64,000 bases of DNA, from positions 9,493,511 to 9,557,510 of the forward strand of contig NC_079417.1 of assembly GCF_026213295.1 (NCBI RefSeq), in the 5' to 3' direction. The notes beneath the pieces were generated by a model. That model made no database searches and was not told the DNA's origin. It saw only the letters and a list, made by a program, of their open reading frames with translations. Shown here piece by piece: positions 37,868-52,800 of the stretch; position 1 is the first letter of the stretch; each line of letters opens with the position of its first letter. Made by a program: the position numbers and the translations under genes. The stretch comes from Gadus chalcogrammus. Taxonomy: Eukaryota > Chordata > Actinopteri > Gadiformes > Gadidae.

Positions 37868-40800
37868 GTGAGGAGCACCAGGCCCCTGTCAGCCCTCTGA
37901 TACCAGATGAGAGCAGCTTTTTCTCGGGGGACGCTGAGCCCATTCGTAACACTGGAGCCCCAGATGTCATATCATACACTGCTGTTAGCGTCTCCCCAAC
38001 ATCCAAACCAATCCCAGATTTGGCTGGTTACGATGTCACTGGGGTTCCAAATGTGGAGCCAACACCCCCTCGACTTCCGGAAGTGGTTGACTTGTTAACA
38101 ACACAGGGCCTTGTACAGATAGATAAGACCACTGTATCAGCATCAACAATGGAGGACATGGTTCGATCCCAGGCCACACAAGGAGCTGCAGCTATCACAA
38201 CCGTCACAGAGGCCACTGAGGTATTTAGTGAGGCCACACCTTCCACTTCCGATTCGATAGCTACACGAACACCATCTGTGGCAGTTTCCGAAGAAACCGA
38301 TTTGTCGGCTCCCTCAACGTTAACTCATGAAGGATCTACCGCTGTCAGCACGCCATCATCACACAGAGAGCCTGGCTTTTCAGTAGCTACACCCACCATT
38401 GTCAAAAGTGACTCAGAAGTTAGTCAGACAGAGCTGTCTGGTGTCCAGGTTTTTAGTTCCGCCACCACCGAACTAAACACAGCCGCAGATAGAGACATGG
38501 CCACAGAGGGAAACTTGAGCACATCTGCTCCTTCAGCTGTCCAGGCCATAACATCATCCTCTTCACAGACTGTAGCCTCTCCCACCTCTGACTCAACAAC
38601 AAAAACAACAATGACAGAAGACCCGGCCCATGAAACCCAAACCTTGATAGGAGCTTTCACAACCACATTGAATCCTTCGATGTCAAATGGACCAGATTCT
38701 GCTGAAGAGACAATCAGTACTGAGAAGGCCACAGTTACACAGGCAAGCCCTGAAAAAGCTCAAGCTCATACCACAGGGGAATATTCAGACAATACAGAAA
38801 AACCGACCGGCCGAATGCCCCCTAGACCAGACAAAGAGTACTCAGGTGTTCAAACACCTGACATGTTTACAAATGACCCTACATTGTCCACGAGAGGACA
38901 GATTTCTCGGGAGTCCACAGTGTATTTAGGTTTAAGTACTACAGGTACACCAGATAAGGTAACAGCACAGTCAAACAAAACCAGAGTGTCAGATAGAGTA
39001 GTTGTCATTGATGATTCACTCTCATCTGTATATTTAGCTGAGGAAACCACAGTGGCAGTTAAGACTGCTGGTCACACAGGGGAGTCCATTGAAACCACTG
39101 CATCTCCTCTGTACAGTGTCATTGAAACACTGAGGACAACAATGGCATCATTGACAGACTATTTCATCCAATACACAACCCAGGATACCTCAACAATTTC
39201 AAAATCAATGGAAACAGAAACTGAGACAACCAAACCCTTCAGTACAGTAACAGCCGGTGGGGAAGTGCCTGTGGAGCACACCACAAAACAACAGAGTGGA
39301 GAAGAGACAACTACAAGTGCAAACAAAGAGATGGACATATCTGAGAAACCAGACATCACCCTGGCCACGGCAAGAGAGATGGTCGGCTCTAAAGACCCAG
39401 ACACTGACAAGTTAACCACAGAGACTGGGATAGCTTCTTCGTACAATACTGGGTCAACAACAGTTTCACCTGAGGAGAGAAAATCTACTTCTCCCGCCAC
39501 TGTTGAGGCTGTTCAGGAAAAAGAGAGTGCTGTCACAGTAAAGACATCCCTATTCTTGCCTTCAACGGACAAGACTGTAATAAGTCATGGTGTCACAGCC
39601 ACAACGGAAGGTGGTTCAGGTGGGACTCCTGATATTTTGACACAAACTTCTACGGACACACCTACATCTTCCCTAGCAAGCACAGAGGGATTGTCCACAA
39701 AGTCCCCTACTATTAATATTGGACCAGAGTCAAGCTCTGTTACAGCAACAGAGGAGAACACATCAACAAATGTGTTCAGCACAGAGAAGCCTTTGGTGAC
39801 AAAAAAATCCAATGATACAGCTGACAGTTCAAGGTCAACACCATCTCCAGCGTCCTCATTTTACAGCACTGAGAGAACAACATCAATTTCTTCTGAGTCT
39901 CAACACAGCTTCACAACGAGTCAATCTAAGACATCTTCTGTTACACCAGAAGATAGTTCCGTTTTGTCCTCAACTCTTGGAGTGAGTTCAAGTGACATCA
40001 CATTCGACGTGTCCACACAAGAAACTGTTACTGCTGCCGTTACAATATCTACCACTTCAGCATCTTCTTCCTTCCTCTCTGAAAAAGTATCCTCAACACC
40101 TACTGAGACAAGTTCTGAGTTAACCTCTACAGAAAAAGACAGCTCAGTAGATCAAGCCAATGGTACATCAGAGAGTGTACCTAAGACAGCCTCCTCTTTG
40201 TTCAGTACTGAGGAACCAACCATGTTACCATCTGTAGAACAGGAGAGCGCTGTCACAGTTCTGACAGGAGCATCTTCTATATCGCCTGTAACAGAGAAGA
40301 AAGACATAATTTATCATCCTACCAAAAAAGACGGTTCAGGTGAAGGAACTCCTGATATGTTTACACCTACCTTTCCTTACAGACCTTCTTCCTCCCTGCG
40401 CAGCACAGAAGAACTGCCCACAAAATCACCTACCATTGAAACATCTATTGGACCAGAGAGAAGTTTCTTTATAACCACAGGGGAAGAGGACACCTCTATA
40501 TCTGATGTTTCAACCAAAGAGACTGAAATAGTAACTACACCATCTTTGTTCAGCACAGAGAAACCATCAGTGACATTTGAATCCCATGAAACAGCTGACA
40601 GTACATGGACAACTGTATCTCCAGACTCTCCTCTGTACAGCACTGAGAGACCAACATCAATCTCTTCTGAGTCTCAACAAAGCTTCACAATGAGTCAATA
40701 TAAGACATTTTCCATCACACCAGAAGGTAGTTCAGTTTTATCCTCAACTCTTGGAGCAAGTTCAGGTGACATAACATCGGATGTGTCCACACAACAAACT

Positions 40801-43800
40801 GTTACTGTAACATCCTCCTCCCTAAAATCAACCTTGTCCCCACCTTCCTCACTCTATAGTACAGAGAAACCAGCATTCACAACAGAACCTCAAGAAAGTG
40901 TCTCTAAAGATCAACCCTCTTTCACAGCAGAGGCTAGTTCCATTTTTGCATCAACAGAGGAGGGCTCTGGTGAAGTAACATCTGATGGGTCTCCTAAAGA
41001 GACTGAAACAGCATCATCAACATCAACGTTCAGCACAAAGAAACCATCAGTGACAACAGAATCCCATGAAACAATTGACAGTTCAAGGACAACAGCATAT
41101 CCAGCCTCCTCTCTGTACAGCACTGACACGCCCACAAGCCAATCAAAGACAGCCTCTGTTACACCAGAAGATAGTGTAGTTTCATCTTCAACCCGTGAAG
41201 AGGGCACAGATGGTCAAACAATTGATATGTCCACCCAAGAGACTGTTACTACCACATCATCCTCTGTGTTGAGTACAACGGAGCCAGAAAAAGAGGCAGC
41301 TGCTGTTAAAATATCTACTACTTCTGCTTCTCCCTCCTTTTCCACTGAAACAGCTACCGCCATCTCAAGTGAGCAACCAGAACAGACAAGTACAGATATG
41401 TCTCCAGGCAGTGAGACCTCCGCTGGCACATCATCGTCTTTGTTAAGTACTGAGAAACCGACAATGTTACCCTCAGGAAAGTCGTCAGTCTCGCCAATCA
41501 CAGAGAAGACAGAGATCAGTGCTGATCTAACATCTAAAGATGAAGCTGGTTCTGGTGATGAAGCTCCTGACGTGTTCTCTCAGATGTCTGATGTCACAAC
41601 TGTATCTTCCCTGGCAAGCACAGGGGGACCATCCACAGTGTCATCAGAAACTGTAGTGGATATTTCAAATCAGACAGTGATGCAATCAACATATGTTGCC
41701 TCAGATGTCACAAAGACCAGTTCCATAACCAGCTCTCAAAGTTCAACATCACCTGAGGCATCCGCAGATTCTAGCGATGAGATCGTGGAATATGGTGTTA
41801 GCAAAGAACCTATCATGCTGGAATCTTCCTCTTCCTTCTATGGATCAAGCACAGAGGCGGACACAGCAGCAGTATCTACTCCTTCTGAAACAGAATTTCC
41901 AGCGGACCTGACTTCTACGATATCTACTGATGAATCGTTAATTATCTCAACCACCATTTCTTCATTGCTCACCACAGCGAAACCTGCAGTGACAACAGCA
42001 TCAGATAAAGCAATTGATGGTATAAAATCAACCTTGTCCCCACCTTCCCCACACTATAGTACAGAGAAACCAGCATTCACAACAGAACCTCAAGAAAGTG
42101 TCTCTAAAGATCAATCCTCTATCACAGCAGAGGCTAGTTCCATTTTTGCATCAACAGAGGAGGGCTCTGGTGAAATAAAATCTGATGGGTCTCCTAAAGA
42201 GACTGAAACAGAATCATCAACATCAACGTTCAGCACAAAGAAACAAACAGTGACAACAGAATCCCATGAAACAATTGACAGTTCAAGGACAACAGCATAT
42301 CCAGCCTCCTCTCTGTACAGCACTGACACGCCCACAAGCCAATCAAAGACAGCCACTGTTACACCACAAGATAGTGTAGTTTCATCTTCAACCCTTGAAG
42401 AGGGCTCAGATGGTCAAACAATTGATATGTCCACCCAAGAGACTGTTACTATCACATCATCCTCTGTGTTGAGTACAACGGAGCCAGAAAAAGAAGCAGC
42501 TGCTGTTAAAATAACTACTACTTCTGCTTCTCCCTCCTTTTCCACTGAAACAGCTACCGCCATCTCAAGTGAGCAACCAGAACAGACAAGTACAGATATG
42601 TCTCCAGGCAGTGAGACCTCCGCTGGCACATCATCGTCTTTGTTAAGTACTGAGAAACCGACAATGTTACCCTCAGGAAAGTCGTCGGTCTCGCCAATCA
42701 CAGAGAAGACAGAGATCAGTGCTGATCTAACATCTAAAGATGAAGCTGGTTCTGGTGATGAAGCTCCTGACGTGTTCTCTCAGATGTCTGCTGTCACAAC
42801 TGTATCTTCCCTGGCAAGCACAGAGGGACCATCCACAGTGTCATCAGAAACTGTAGTGGATATTTCAAATCAGACAGTGATGCCATCAACATATGTTGCC
42901 TCAGATGTCACAAAGACCAGTTCCATAACCAGCTCTCAAAGTTCAACATCACCTGAGGCATCCGCAGATTCTAGCGATGAGATCGTGGAATATGGTGTTA
43001 GCAAAGAACCTATCATGCTGGAATCTTCCCCTTCCTTCTATGGATCAAGCACAGAGGTGGACACAGCAGCAGTATCTACTCCTTCTGAAACAGAATTTCC
43101 AGCGGACCTGACTTCTACGATATCTACTGATGAATCGTTAATTATCTCAACCACCATTTCTTCTTTATTCACCACAGAGAAACCTGCAGTGACAACAGCA
43201 TCAGATGAAGCAATTGATGGTATAAAATCAACCTTGTCCCCACCTTCCTCACTCTATAGTACAGAGAAACCAGCATTCACAACAGTACCTCAAGAAAGTG
43301 TCTCTATAGATCAATCCTCTATCACAGCAGAGGCTAGTTCCATTTTTGCATCAACAGATGAGGGCTCTGGTGAAGTAACATCTGATGGGTCTCCTAAAGA
43401 GACTGAAACAGCATCATCAACATCAACGTTCAGCACAAAGAAACCATCAGTGACAGCAGAATCCCATGAAACAATTGACAGTTCAAGGACAACAGCATAT
43501 CCAGCCTCCTCTCTGCACAGCACTGACACGCCCACAAGCCAATCAAAGACAGCCTCTGTTACACCGGAAGATAGTGTCGTTTCATCTTCAACCCTTGAAG
43601 AGGGCTCAGATGGTCAAACAATTGATATGTCCACCCAAGAGACTGTTACTATCACATCATCCTCTGTGTTGAGTACAACGGAGCCAGAAAAAGAAGCAGC
43701 TGCTGTTAAAATATCTACTAATTCTGCTTCTCCCTCCTTTTCCACTGAAACAACTACCGCCATCTCAAGTGAGCAACCAGAACAGACAAACACAGATATG

Positions 43801-46800
43801 TCTCCAGGCAGTGAGACCTCCGCTGGCACATCATCCTCTTTGTTAAGTACTGAGAAACCGACCATGTTACCCTCAGGAAAGTCGTCAGTCTCGCCAATCA
43901 CAGAGAAGACAGAGATCAGTGCTGATCTAACATCTAAAGATGAAGCTGGTTCTGGTGATGAAGCTCCTGACGTGTTCTCTCAGATGTCTGCTGTCACAAC
44001 TGTATCTTCCCTGGCAAGCACAGGGGGACCATCCACAGTGTCATCAGAAACTGTAGTGGATATTTCAAATCAGACAGTGATGCCATCAACATATGTTGCC
44101 TCAGATGTCACAAACACCAGTTCCATAACCAGCTCTCAAAGTTCAACATCACCCGAGGCATTCGCAGATTCTAGTGATGAGATTGTGGAATATGGTGTTA
44201 GCAAAGAACCTATCATGCTGGAATCTTCCTCTTCCTTCTATGGATCAAGCACAGAGGCGGCCACAGCAGTAGTAACTACTCCTTCTGAGACAGAATTTCC
44301 AGCGGACCTGACTTCTACGATATTTACTGATGAATCGTTAATTATCTATACCACCATTTCTTCATTGTTCACCACAGCGAAACCTGCAGTGACAACAGCA
44401 TCAGATAAGGCAATTGATGGTATAAAATCAACCTTGTCCCCACCTTCCCCACTCTATAGTACAGAGAAACCAGCATTCACAACAGAACCTCAAGAAAGTG
44501 TCTCTAAAGTTCAATCCTCTATCACAGCAGAGGCTAGTTCCATTTTTGCATCAACAGAGGAGGGCTCTGGTGAAGTAACATCTGATGGGTCTCCTAAAGA
44601 GACTGAAACAGCATCATCAACATCAACGTTCAGCACAAAGAAACCATCAGTGACAACAGAATCCCATGAAACAATTGACAGTTCAAGGACAACAGCATAT
44701 CCAGCCTCCTCTCTGTACAGCACTGACACGCCCACAAGCCAATTAAAGACAGCCTCTGTTACACCGGAAGATAGTGTAGTTTCATCTTCAACCCTTGAAG
44801 AGGGCTCAGATGGTCAAACAATTGATATGTCCACCCAAGAGACTGTTACTATCACATCATCCTCTGTGTTGAGTACAACGGAGCCAGAAAAAGAAGCATC
44901 TGCTGTTAAAATATCTACTACTTATGCTTCTCCCTCCTTTTCCACTGAAACAGATACCGCCATCTCAAGTGAGCAACCAGAACAGACAAGTACAGATATG
45001 TCTCCAGGCAGTGAGACCTCCGCTGGCACATCATCGTCTTTGTTAAGTACTGAGAAACCGACCATGTTACCCTCAGGAAAGTCGTCAGTCTCGCCAATCA
45101 CAGAGAAGACAGAGATCAGTGCTGATCTAACATCTAAAGATGAAGCTGGTTCTGGTGATGAAGCTCCTGACGTGTTCTCTCAGATGTCTGCTGTTACAAC
45201 TGTATGTTCCCTGGCAAGCACAGAGGGACCATCCACAGTGTCATCAGAAACTGTAGTGGATATTTCAAATCAGACAGTGATGCCATCAACATATGTTGCC
45301 TCAGATGTCACAAACACCAGTTCCATAACCAGCTCTCAAAGTTCAACATCACCCGAGGCATTCGCAGATTCTAGTGATGAGATTGTGGAATATGGTGTTA
45401 GCAAAGAACCTATCATGCTGGAATCTTCCTCTTCCTTCTATGGATCAAGCACAGAGGCGGCCACAGCAGTAGTAACTACTCCTTCTGAGACAGAATTTCC
45501 AGCGGACCTGACTTCTACGATATTTACTGATGAATCGTTAATTATCTCAACCACCATTTCTTCTTTGTTCACCACAGAGAAACCTGCAGTGACAACAGCA
45601 TCAGATAAAGCCATTGATGGTATAAAATCAACCTTGTCCCCACCTTCCTCACTCTATAGTACAGAGAAACCAGCATTCACAACAGAACCTCAAGAAAGTG
45701 TCTCTAAAGTTCAATCCTCTATCACAGCAGAGGCTAGTTCCATTTTTGCATCAACAGAGGAGGGCTCTGGTGAAGTAACATCTGATGGGTCTCCTAAAGA
45801 GACTGAAACAGAATCATCAACATCAATGTTCAGCACAAAGAAACCATCAGTGACAACAGAATCCCATGAAACAATTGACAGTTCAAGGACAACAGCATAT
45901 CCAGCCTCCTCTCTGTACAGCACTGACACGCCCACAAGCCAATCAAAGACAGCCTCTGTTACACCAGAAGATAGTGTAGTTTCATCTTCAACCCTTGAAG
46001 AGGGCTCAGATGGTCGAACAATTGATATGTCCACCCAAGAGACTGTTACTATCACATCATCCTCTGTGTTGAGTACAACGGAGCCAGAAAAAGAAGCAGC
46101 TGCTGTTAAAATATCTACTACTTCTGCTTCTCCCTCCTTTTCCACTGAAACAGCTACCGCCATCTCAAGTGAGCAACCAGAACAGACAAGTACAGATATG
46201 TCTCCAGGCAGTGAGACCTCCGCTGGCACATCATCGTCTTTGTTAAGTACTGAGAAACCGACAATGTTACCCTCAGGAAAGTCGTCAGTCTCGCCAATCA
46301 CAGAGAAGACAGAGATCAGTGCTGATCTCACATCTAAAGATGAAGCTGGTTCTGGTGATGAAGCTCCTGACGTGTTCTCTCAGATGTCTGCTGTTACAAC
46401 TGTATGTTCCCTGGCAAGCACAGAGGGACCATCCACAGTGTCATCAGAAACTGTAGTGGATATTTCAAATCAGACAGTGATGCCATCGACATATGTTGCC
46501 TCAGATGTCACAAAGACCAGTTCCATAACCAGCTCTCAAAGTTCAACCTCACCTGAGGCATCCGCAGATTCTAGCGATGAGGTCGTGGAATATGGTGTTA
46601 GCAAAGAACCTATCATGCTTGAATCTTCCCCTTCCTTCTATGGATCAAGCACAGAGGCGGACACAGCAGCAGTATCTACTCCTTCTGACACAGAATTTCC
46701 AGCGGACCTGACTTCTACGATATTTACTGATGAATCGTTAATTATCTCAACCACCATTTCTTCTTTGTTCACCACAGAGAAACCTGCAGTGACCACAGCA

Positions 46801-49800
46801 TCAGATAAAGCCATTGATGGTATAAAATCAACCTTGTCCCCACCTTCCTCACTCTATAGTACAGAGAAACCAGCATTCACAACAGAACCTCAAGAAAGTG
46901 TCTCTAAAGATCAATCCTCTATCACAGCAGAGGCTAGTTCCATTTTTGCATCAACAGAGGAGGGGTCTGGTGAAGCAACATCTGATGGGTCTCCTAAAGA
47001 GACTGAAACAGTATCATCAACATCAATGTTCAGCACAAAGAAACCATCCGGGACAACAGAATCCCATGAAACAATTGACAGTTCAAGGACAACAGCATAT
47101 CCAGCCTCCTCTCTGTACAGCACTGACTCACCCACAAGCCAATCAAAGACAGCCTCTGTGACACCAGAAGATAGTTCAGTTTCCATGTCAACCATTGAAG
47201 AGGGCTCAGGTGTTCAAACATCTGATATGTCCACACAAGAGACTATTACAACCACATCAGCCTCTCTGTTGAGTACAATGGAACCAGAAAAATTAGATTC
47301 CATTACAATATCTACGGTTTCTGCATCTCCCTCCTTTTCCACTGAAAAAGCTCCAGCCATTTCAACTGTGCAACCAGAAGAGTCAAGTACATATATATCC
47401 CATGGAAATGAGAACTCAGCTAGCACATCATACTATCGGTTAAGTACTGAGAAACCAACCATGCTTCCCTCTGAAGATCAGGAGAGTGTGTTCACAGTTC
47501 CAACAGGAAAGTCTTCGGTCTCGCCTGTCACAGAGAAAACAGAGGTTAGTTCCATCTTTGAGACAATTGAGGTTGGCTCTGGTGAATTCATATCCGATGT
47601 TTCTACCAAAGAGACTAAAACAGAATCATCAACATCAACGTTGAGCACAAGGAAACCATCAATGACAACAGAATCCCATGAAGTAACTCACAGTTCATGG
47701 ACAACAATATATCCAGCCTCCTCTCAGTACAGCACTGACATACCCACAAGCCAATCAAAACCAGGCTCTGTTGCCACAGAAGATAGTTCCCTATCATCTT
47801 CAACCCTTCAAGAGAGCCCAGGGTTCCAAACATCTAATCTATCCACACAAGAGACTGTTACAATTACATCATCTTCTGTGTCAAGTACAAAGAAGCCAGA
47901 AAAAGAAGCAGCTGCTGTTAAAATATCTTCCACATCTTCATCTCCCTCCTTTTCCACTGGAAAAGCCACCGCCTTATCAAGTGAACAACCAGAACAGACA
48001 AGTGCAGATATATCTCAAGGCAGTGAGACCTCAGCAAGCACATCATCCTCTTTGTTAGGTACTGATACACCGACCATGTTGCACTCTGGAGAACAGGAGA
48101 GCGCAGTCACAGTTCAGACAGAAAAGTCATCAGTATCGCCTGTTACAGAGAAGACACGGTTGAGTTCTGGTCTGACATCTATGGATCAAGGTGGTTCAGG
48201 GGACGAAGCCCCTGACATATTCTCTCAGACGTCAGCTGTCACAACTGTAGATTCCCTGGCCAGCAAAAAGGGACCATCAACAGTGTCATCAAAATCGGCG
48301 GTGGATATTTTAGCTCAGACAGTGATGTCATCAACAATTGTTTCCTCAGATGTCTTAAAGACAAGTTCAATTTCAAGCCCTCAAAGTTCAACAGAGGCAT
48401 CCAAAGAAACTGACATGCTGGAATCTTCCCCTTCCTTTTCTGTATCAAGCAAAGAGCCGGACACTGCAGCAATATCTACTTTGAGTGAAACAGAAGCTTC
48501 AGGGGACCTAACTTCTAATATTTTCACAAAGTTATCCTTAATTGTAACAGCCACCATTTCATCTTTGTTCAGTACAGAGAAACCTGCAGTGACAACAGAA
48601 CCTCAAGAAAGTGTCTCTAAAGATAAATCCTCTATCACAGCAGAGGCTAGTTCCATTTTTGCCTCAACAGAGGAGGGCTCTGGTGAAGTAACATCTGATG
48701 GGTCTCCTAAAGAGACTGAAACAGAATCATCAACATCAACGTTCAGCACAAAGAAACCATCGGTGACAACAGAATCCCCTGAAACAATTGACAGTTCAAG
48801 GACAACAGCATATCCAGCCTCCTCTCTGTACAGCACTGACATGCCCACAAGCCAATCAAAGACATCCTCTGTTAGACCAGAAGATAGTGTAGTTTCATCT
48901 TCAACCCTTGAAGAGGGCTCAGATGGTCAAACAATTGATATGTCCACCAAAGAGACTGTTACTATCACATCATCCTCTGTGTTGAGTACAACGGAGCCAG
49001 AAAAAGAAGCAGCTGCTGTTAAAATATCTACTACTTCTGCTTCTCCCTCCTTTTCCACTAAAACAGCTACCGCCATTTCAAGTGAGCAACCAGAACAGAC
49101 AAGTACAGATATGTCCCCAGGCAGTGAAACCTCCGCTGGCACATCATCGTCTTTGTTAAGTACTGAAAAACCGACCATGTTACCCTCAGGAAAGTCGTCA
49201 GTCTCGCCAACAACAGAGAAGACAGAGATCAGTGCTGATCTAACATCTAAAGATGTAGCTGGTTCTGGCGATGAAGCTGGTTCAGGTGATGAAGCTCCTG
49301 ACGTGTTCTCTCAGATGTCTGCTGTCACAACTGTATCTTCCCTGGCAAGCACAGAGGGACCATCCACAGTGTCATCAGAAACTGTAGTGGATATTTCAAA
49401 TCAGACAGTGATGCCATCAACATATGTTGCCTCAGATGTCACAAAGACCAGTTCCATAACCAGCTCTCAAAGTTCAACATCACCTGAGGCATCCGCAGAT
49501 TCTAGCGATGAGATCGTGGAATATGGTGTTAGCAAAGAACCTATCATGCTGGAATCTTCCCCTTCCTTCTATGGATCAAGCACAGAGGCGGCCACAGCAG
49601 TAGTAACTACTCCTTCTGAGACAGAATTTCCAGCGGACCTGACTTCTACGATATTTACTGATGAATCTTTAATTATCTCAACCACCATTTCTTCTTTGTT
49701 CACCACAGAGAAACCTGCAGTGACAACAGCATCAGATAAAGCAATTGATGGTATAAAATCAACCTTGTCCCCACCTTCCTCACTCTATAGTACAGAGAAA

Positions 49801-52800
49801 CCAGCATTCACAACAAAACCTCAAGAAAGTGTCTCTAAAGATAAATCCTCTATCACAGCAGAGGCTAGTTCCATTTTTGCCTCAACAGAGGAGGGCTCTG
49901 GTGAAGTAACATCTGATGGGTCTCCTAAAGAGACTGAAACAGAATCATCAACATCAACGTTCAGCACAAAGAAACCATCGGTGACAACAGAATCCCCTGA
50001 AACAATTGACAGTTCAAGGACAACAGCATATCCAGCCTCCTCTCTGTACAGCACTGACATGCCCACAAGCCAATCAAAGACATCCTCTGTTAGACCAGAA
50101 GATAGTGTAGTTTCATCTTCAACCCTTGAAGAGGGCTCAGATGGTCAAACAATTGATATGTCCACCAAAGAGACTGTTACTATCACATCATCCTCTGTGT
50201 TGAGTACAACGGAGCCAGAAAAAGAAGCAGCTGCTGTTAAAATATCTACTACTTCTGCTTCTCCCTCCTTTTCCACTAAAACAGCTACCGCCATTTCAAG
50301 TGAGCAACCAGAACAGACAAGTACAGATATGTCCCCAGGCAGTGAAACCTCCGCTGGCACATCATCGTCTTTGTTAAGTACTGAAAAACCGACCATGTTA
50401 CCCTCAGGAAAGTCGTCAGTCTCGCCAACAACAGAGAAGACAGAGATCAGTGCTGATCTAACATCTAAAGATGTAGCTGGTTCTGGCGATGAAGCTGGTT
50501 CAGGTGATGAAGCTCCTGACGTGTTCTCTCAGATGTCTGCTGTCACAACTGTATCTTCCCTGGCAAGCACAGAGGGACCATCCACAGTGTCATCAGAAAC
50601 TGTAGTGGATATTTCAAATCAGACAGTGATGCCATCAACCTATGTTGCCTCAGATGTCACAAAGACCAGTTCCATAACCAGCTCTCAAAGTTCAACATCA
50701 CCTGAGGCATCCGCAGATTCTAGCGATGAGATCGTGGAATATGGTGTTAGCAAAGAACCTATCATGCTGGAATCTTCCCCTTCCTTCTATGGATCAAGCA
50801 CAGAGGCGGCCACAGCAGTAGTACCTACTCCTTCTGAGACAGAATTTCCAGCGGACCTGACTTCTACGATATTTACTGATGAATCTTTAATTATCTCAAC
50901 CACCATTTCTTCTTTGTTCACCACAGAGAAACCTGCAGTGACAACAGCATCAGATAAAGCAATTGATGGTATAAAATCAACCTTGTCCCCACCTTCCTCA
51001 CTCTATAGTACAGAGAAACCAGCATTCACAACAAAACCTCAAGAAAATGTCTCTACAGATCAATCCTCTATCACAGCAGAGGCTAGTTCCATTTTTGCAT
51101 CAACAGAGGAGGGCTCTGGTGAAGTAACATCTGATGGGTCTCCTAAAGAGACTGAAACAGAATCATCAACATCAACGTTCAGCACAAAGAAACCATCAGT
51201 GACAACAGAATCCCATGAAACAATTGACAGTTCAAGGACAACAGCATATCCAGCCTCCTCTCTGAACAGCACTGACACGCCCACAAGCCAATCAAAGACA
51301 GCCTCTGTTACACCAGGAGATAGTGTAGTTTCATCTTCAACCCTTGAAGAGGGCTCAGATGGTCAAACAATTGATATGTCCACCCAAGAGACTGTTACTA
51401 CCACATCATCCTCTGTGTTGAGTACAACGGAGCCAGAAAAAGAAGCAGCTGCTGTTAAAATATCTACTACTTCTGCTTCTCCCTCCTTTTCCACTGAAAC
51501 AGCTACCGCCATCTCAAGTGAGCAACCAGAACAGACAAGTACAGTTATGTCTCCAGGCAGTGAGACCTCCGCTGGCACATCATCGTCTTTGTTAAGTACT
51601 GAAAAACCGACCATGTTACCCTCAGGAAAGTCGTCAGTCTCGCCAACAACAGAGAAGACAGAGATCAGTGCTGATCTAACATCTAAAGATGTAGCTGGTT
51701 CTGGTGATGAAGCTGGTTCAGGTGATGAAGCTCCTGACGTGTTCTCCCAGATGTCTGCTGTCACAACTGTATCTTCCCTGGCAAGCACAGAGGGACCATC
51801 CACAGTGTCATCAGAAACTGTAGGGGATATTTCAAATCAGACAGTGATGCCATCAACATATGTTGCCTCAGATGTCACAAAGACCAGTTCCATAACCAGC
51901 TCTCAAAGTTCAACATCACCTGAGGCATCCGCAGATTCTAGCGATGAGATCGTGGAATATGGTGTTAGCAAAGAACCTATCATGCTGGAATCTTCCCCTT
52001 CCTTCTATGGATCAAGCACAGAGGCGGCCACAGCCGTAGTAACTACTCCTTCTGACACAGAATTTCCAGCGGACCTGACTTCTACGATATTTACTGATGA
52101 ATCGTTAATTATCTCAACCACCATTTCTTCTTTGTTCACCACAGAGAAACCTGCAGTGACCACAGCATCAGATAAAGCAATTGATGGTATAAAATCAACC
52201 TTGTCCCCACCTTCTTCACTCTATAGTACAGAGAAACCAGCATTCACAACAAAACCTCAAGAAAATGTCTCTACAGAACAATCCTCTATCACAGCAGAGG
52301 CTAGTTCCATTTTTGCATCAACAAAGGAGGGCTCTGGTGAATTAACATCTGATGGGTCTCCTAAAGAGACTGAAACAGAATCATCAACATCAACGTTCAG
52401 CACAAAGAAACCATCAGTGACAACAGAATCCCATGAAACAATTGACAGTTCAAGGACAACAGCATATCCAGCCTCCTCTCTGTACAGCACTGACACGCCC
52501 ACAAGCCAATCAAAGACAGCCTCTGTTACACCAGGAGATAGTGTAGTTTCATCTTCAACCCTTGAAGAGGGCTCAGATGGTCAAACAATTGATATGTCCA
52601 CCCAAGAGACTGTTACTACCACATCATCCTCTGTGTTGAGTACAATGGAGCCAGAAAAAGAAGCAGCTGCTGTTAAAATATCTACTACTTCTGCTTCTCC
52701 CTCCTTTTCCACTGAAACAGCTACCGCCATCTCAAGTGAGCAACCAGAACAGACAAGTACAGATATGTCTCCAGGCAGTGAGACCTCCGCTGGCACATCA

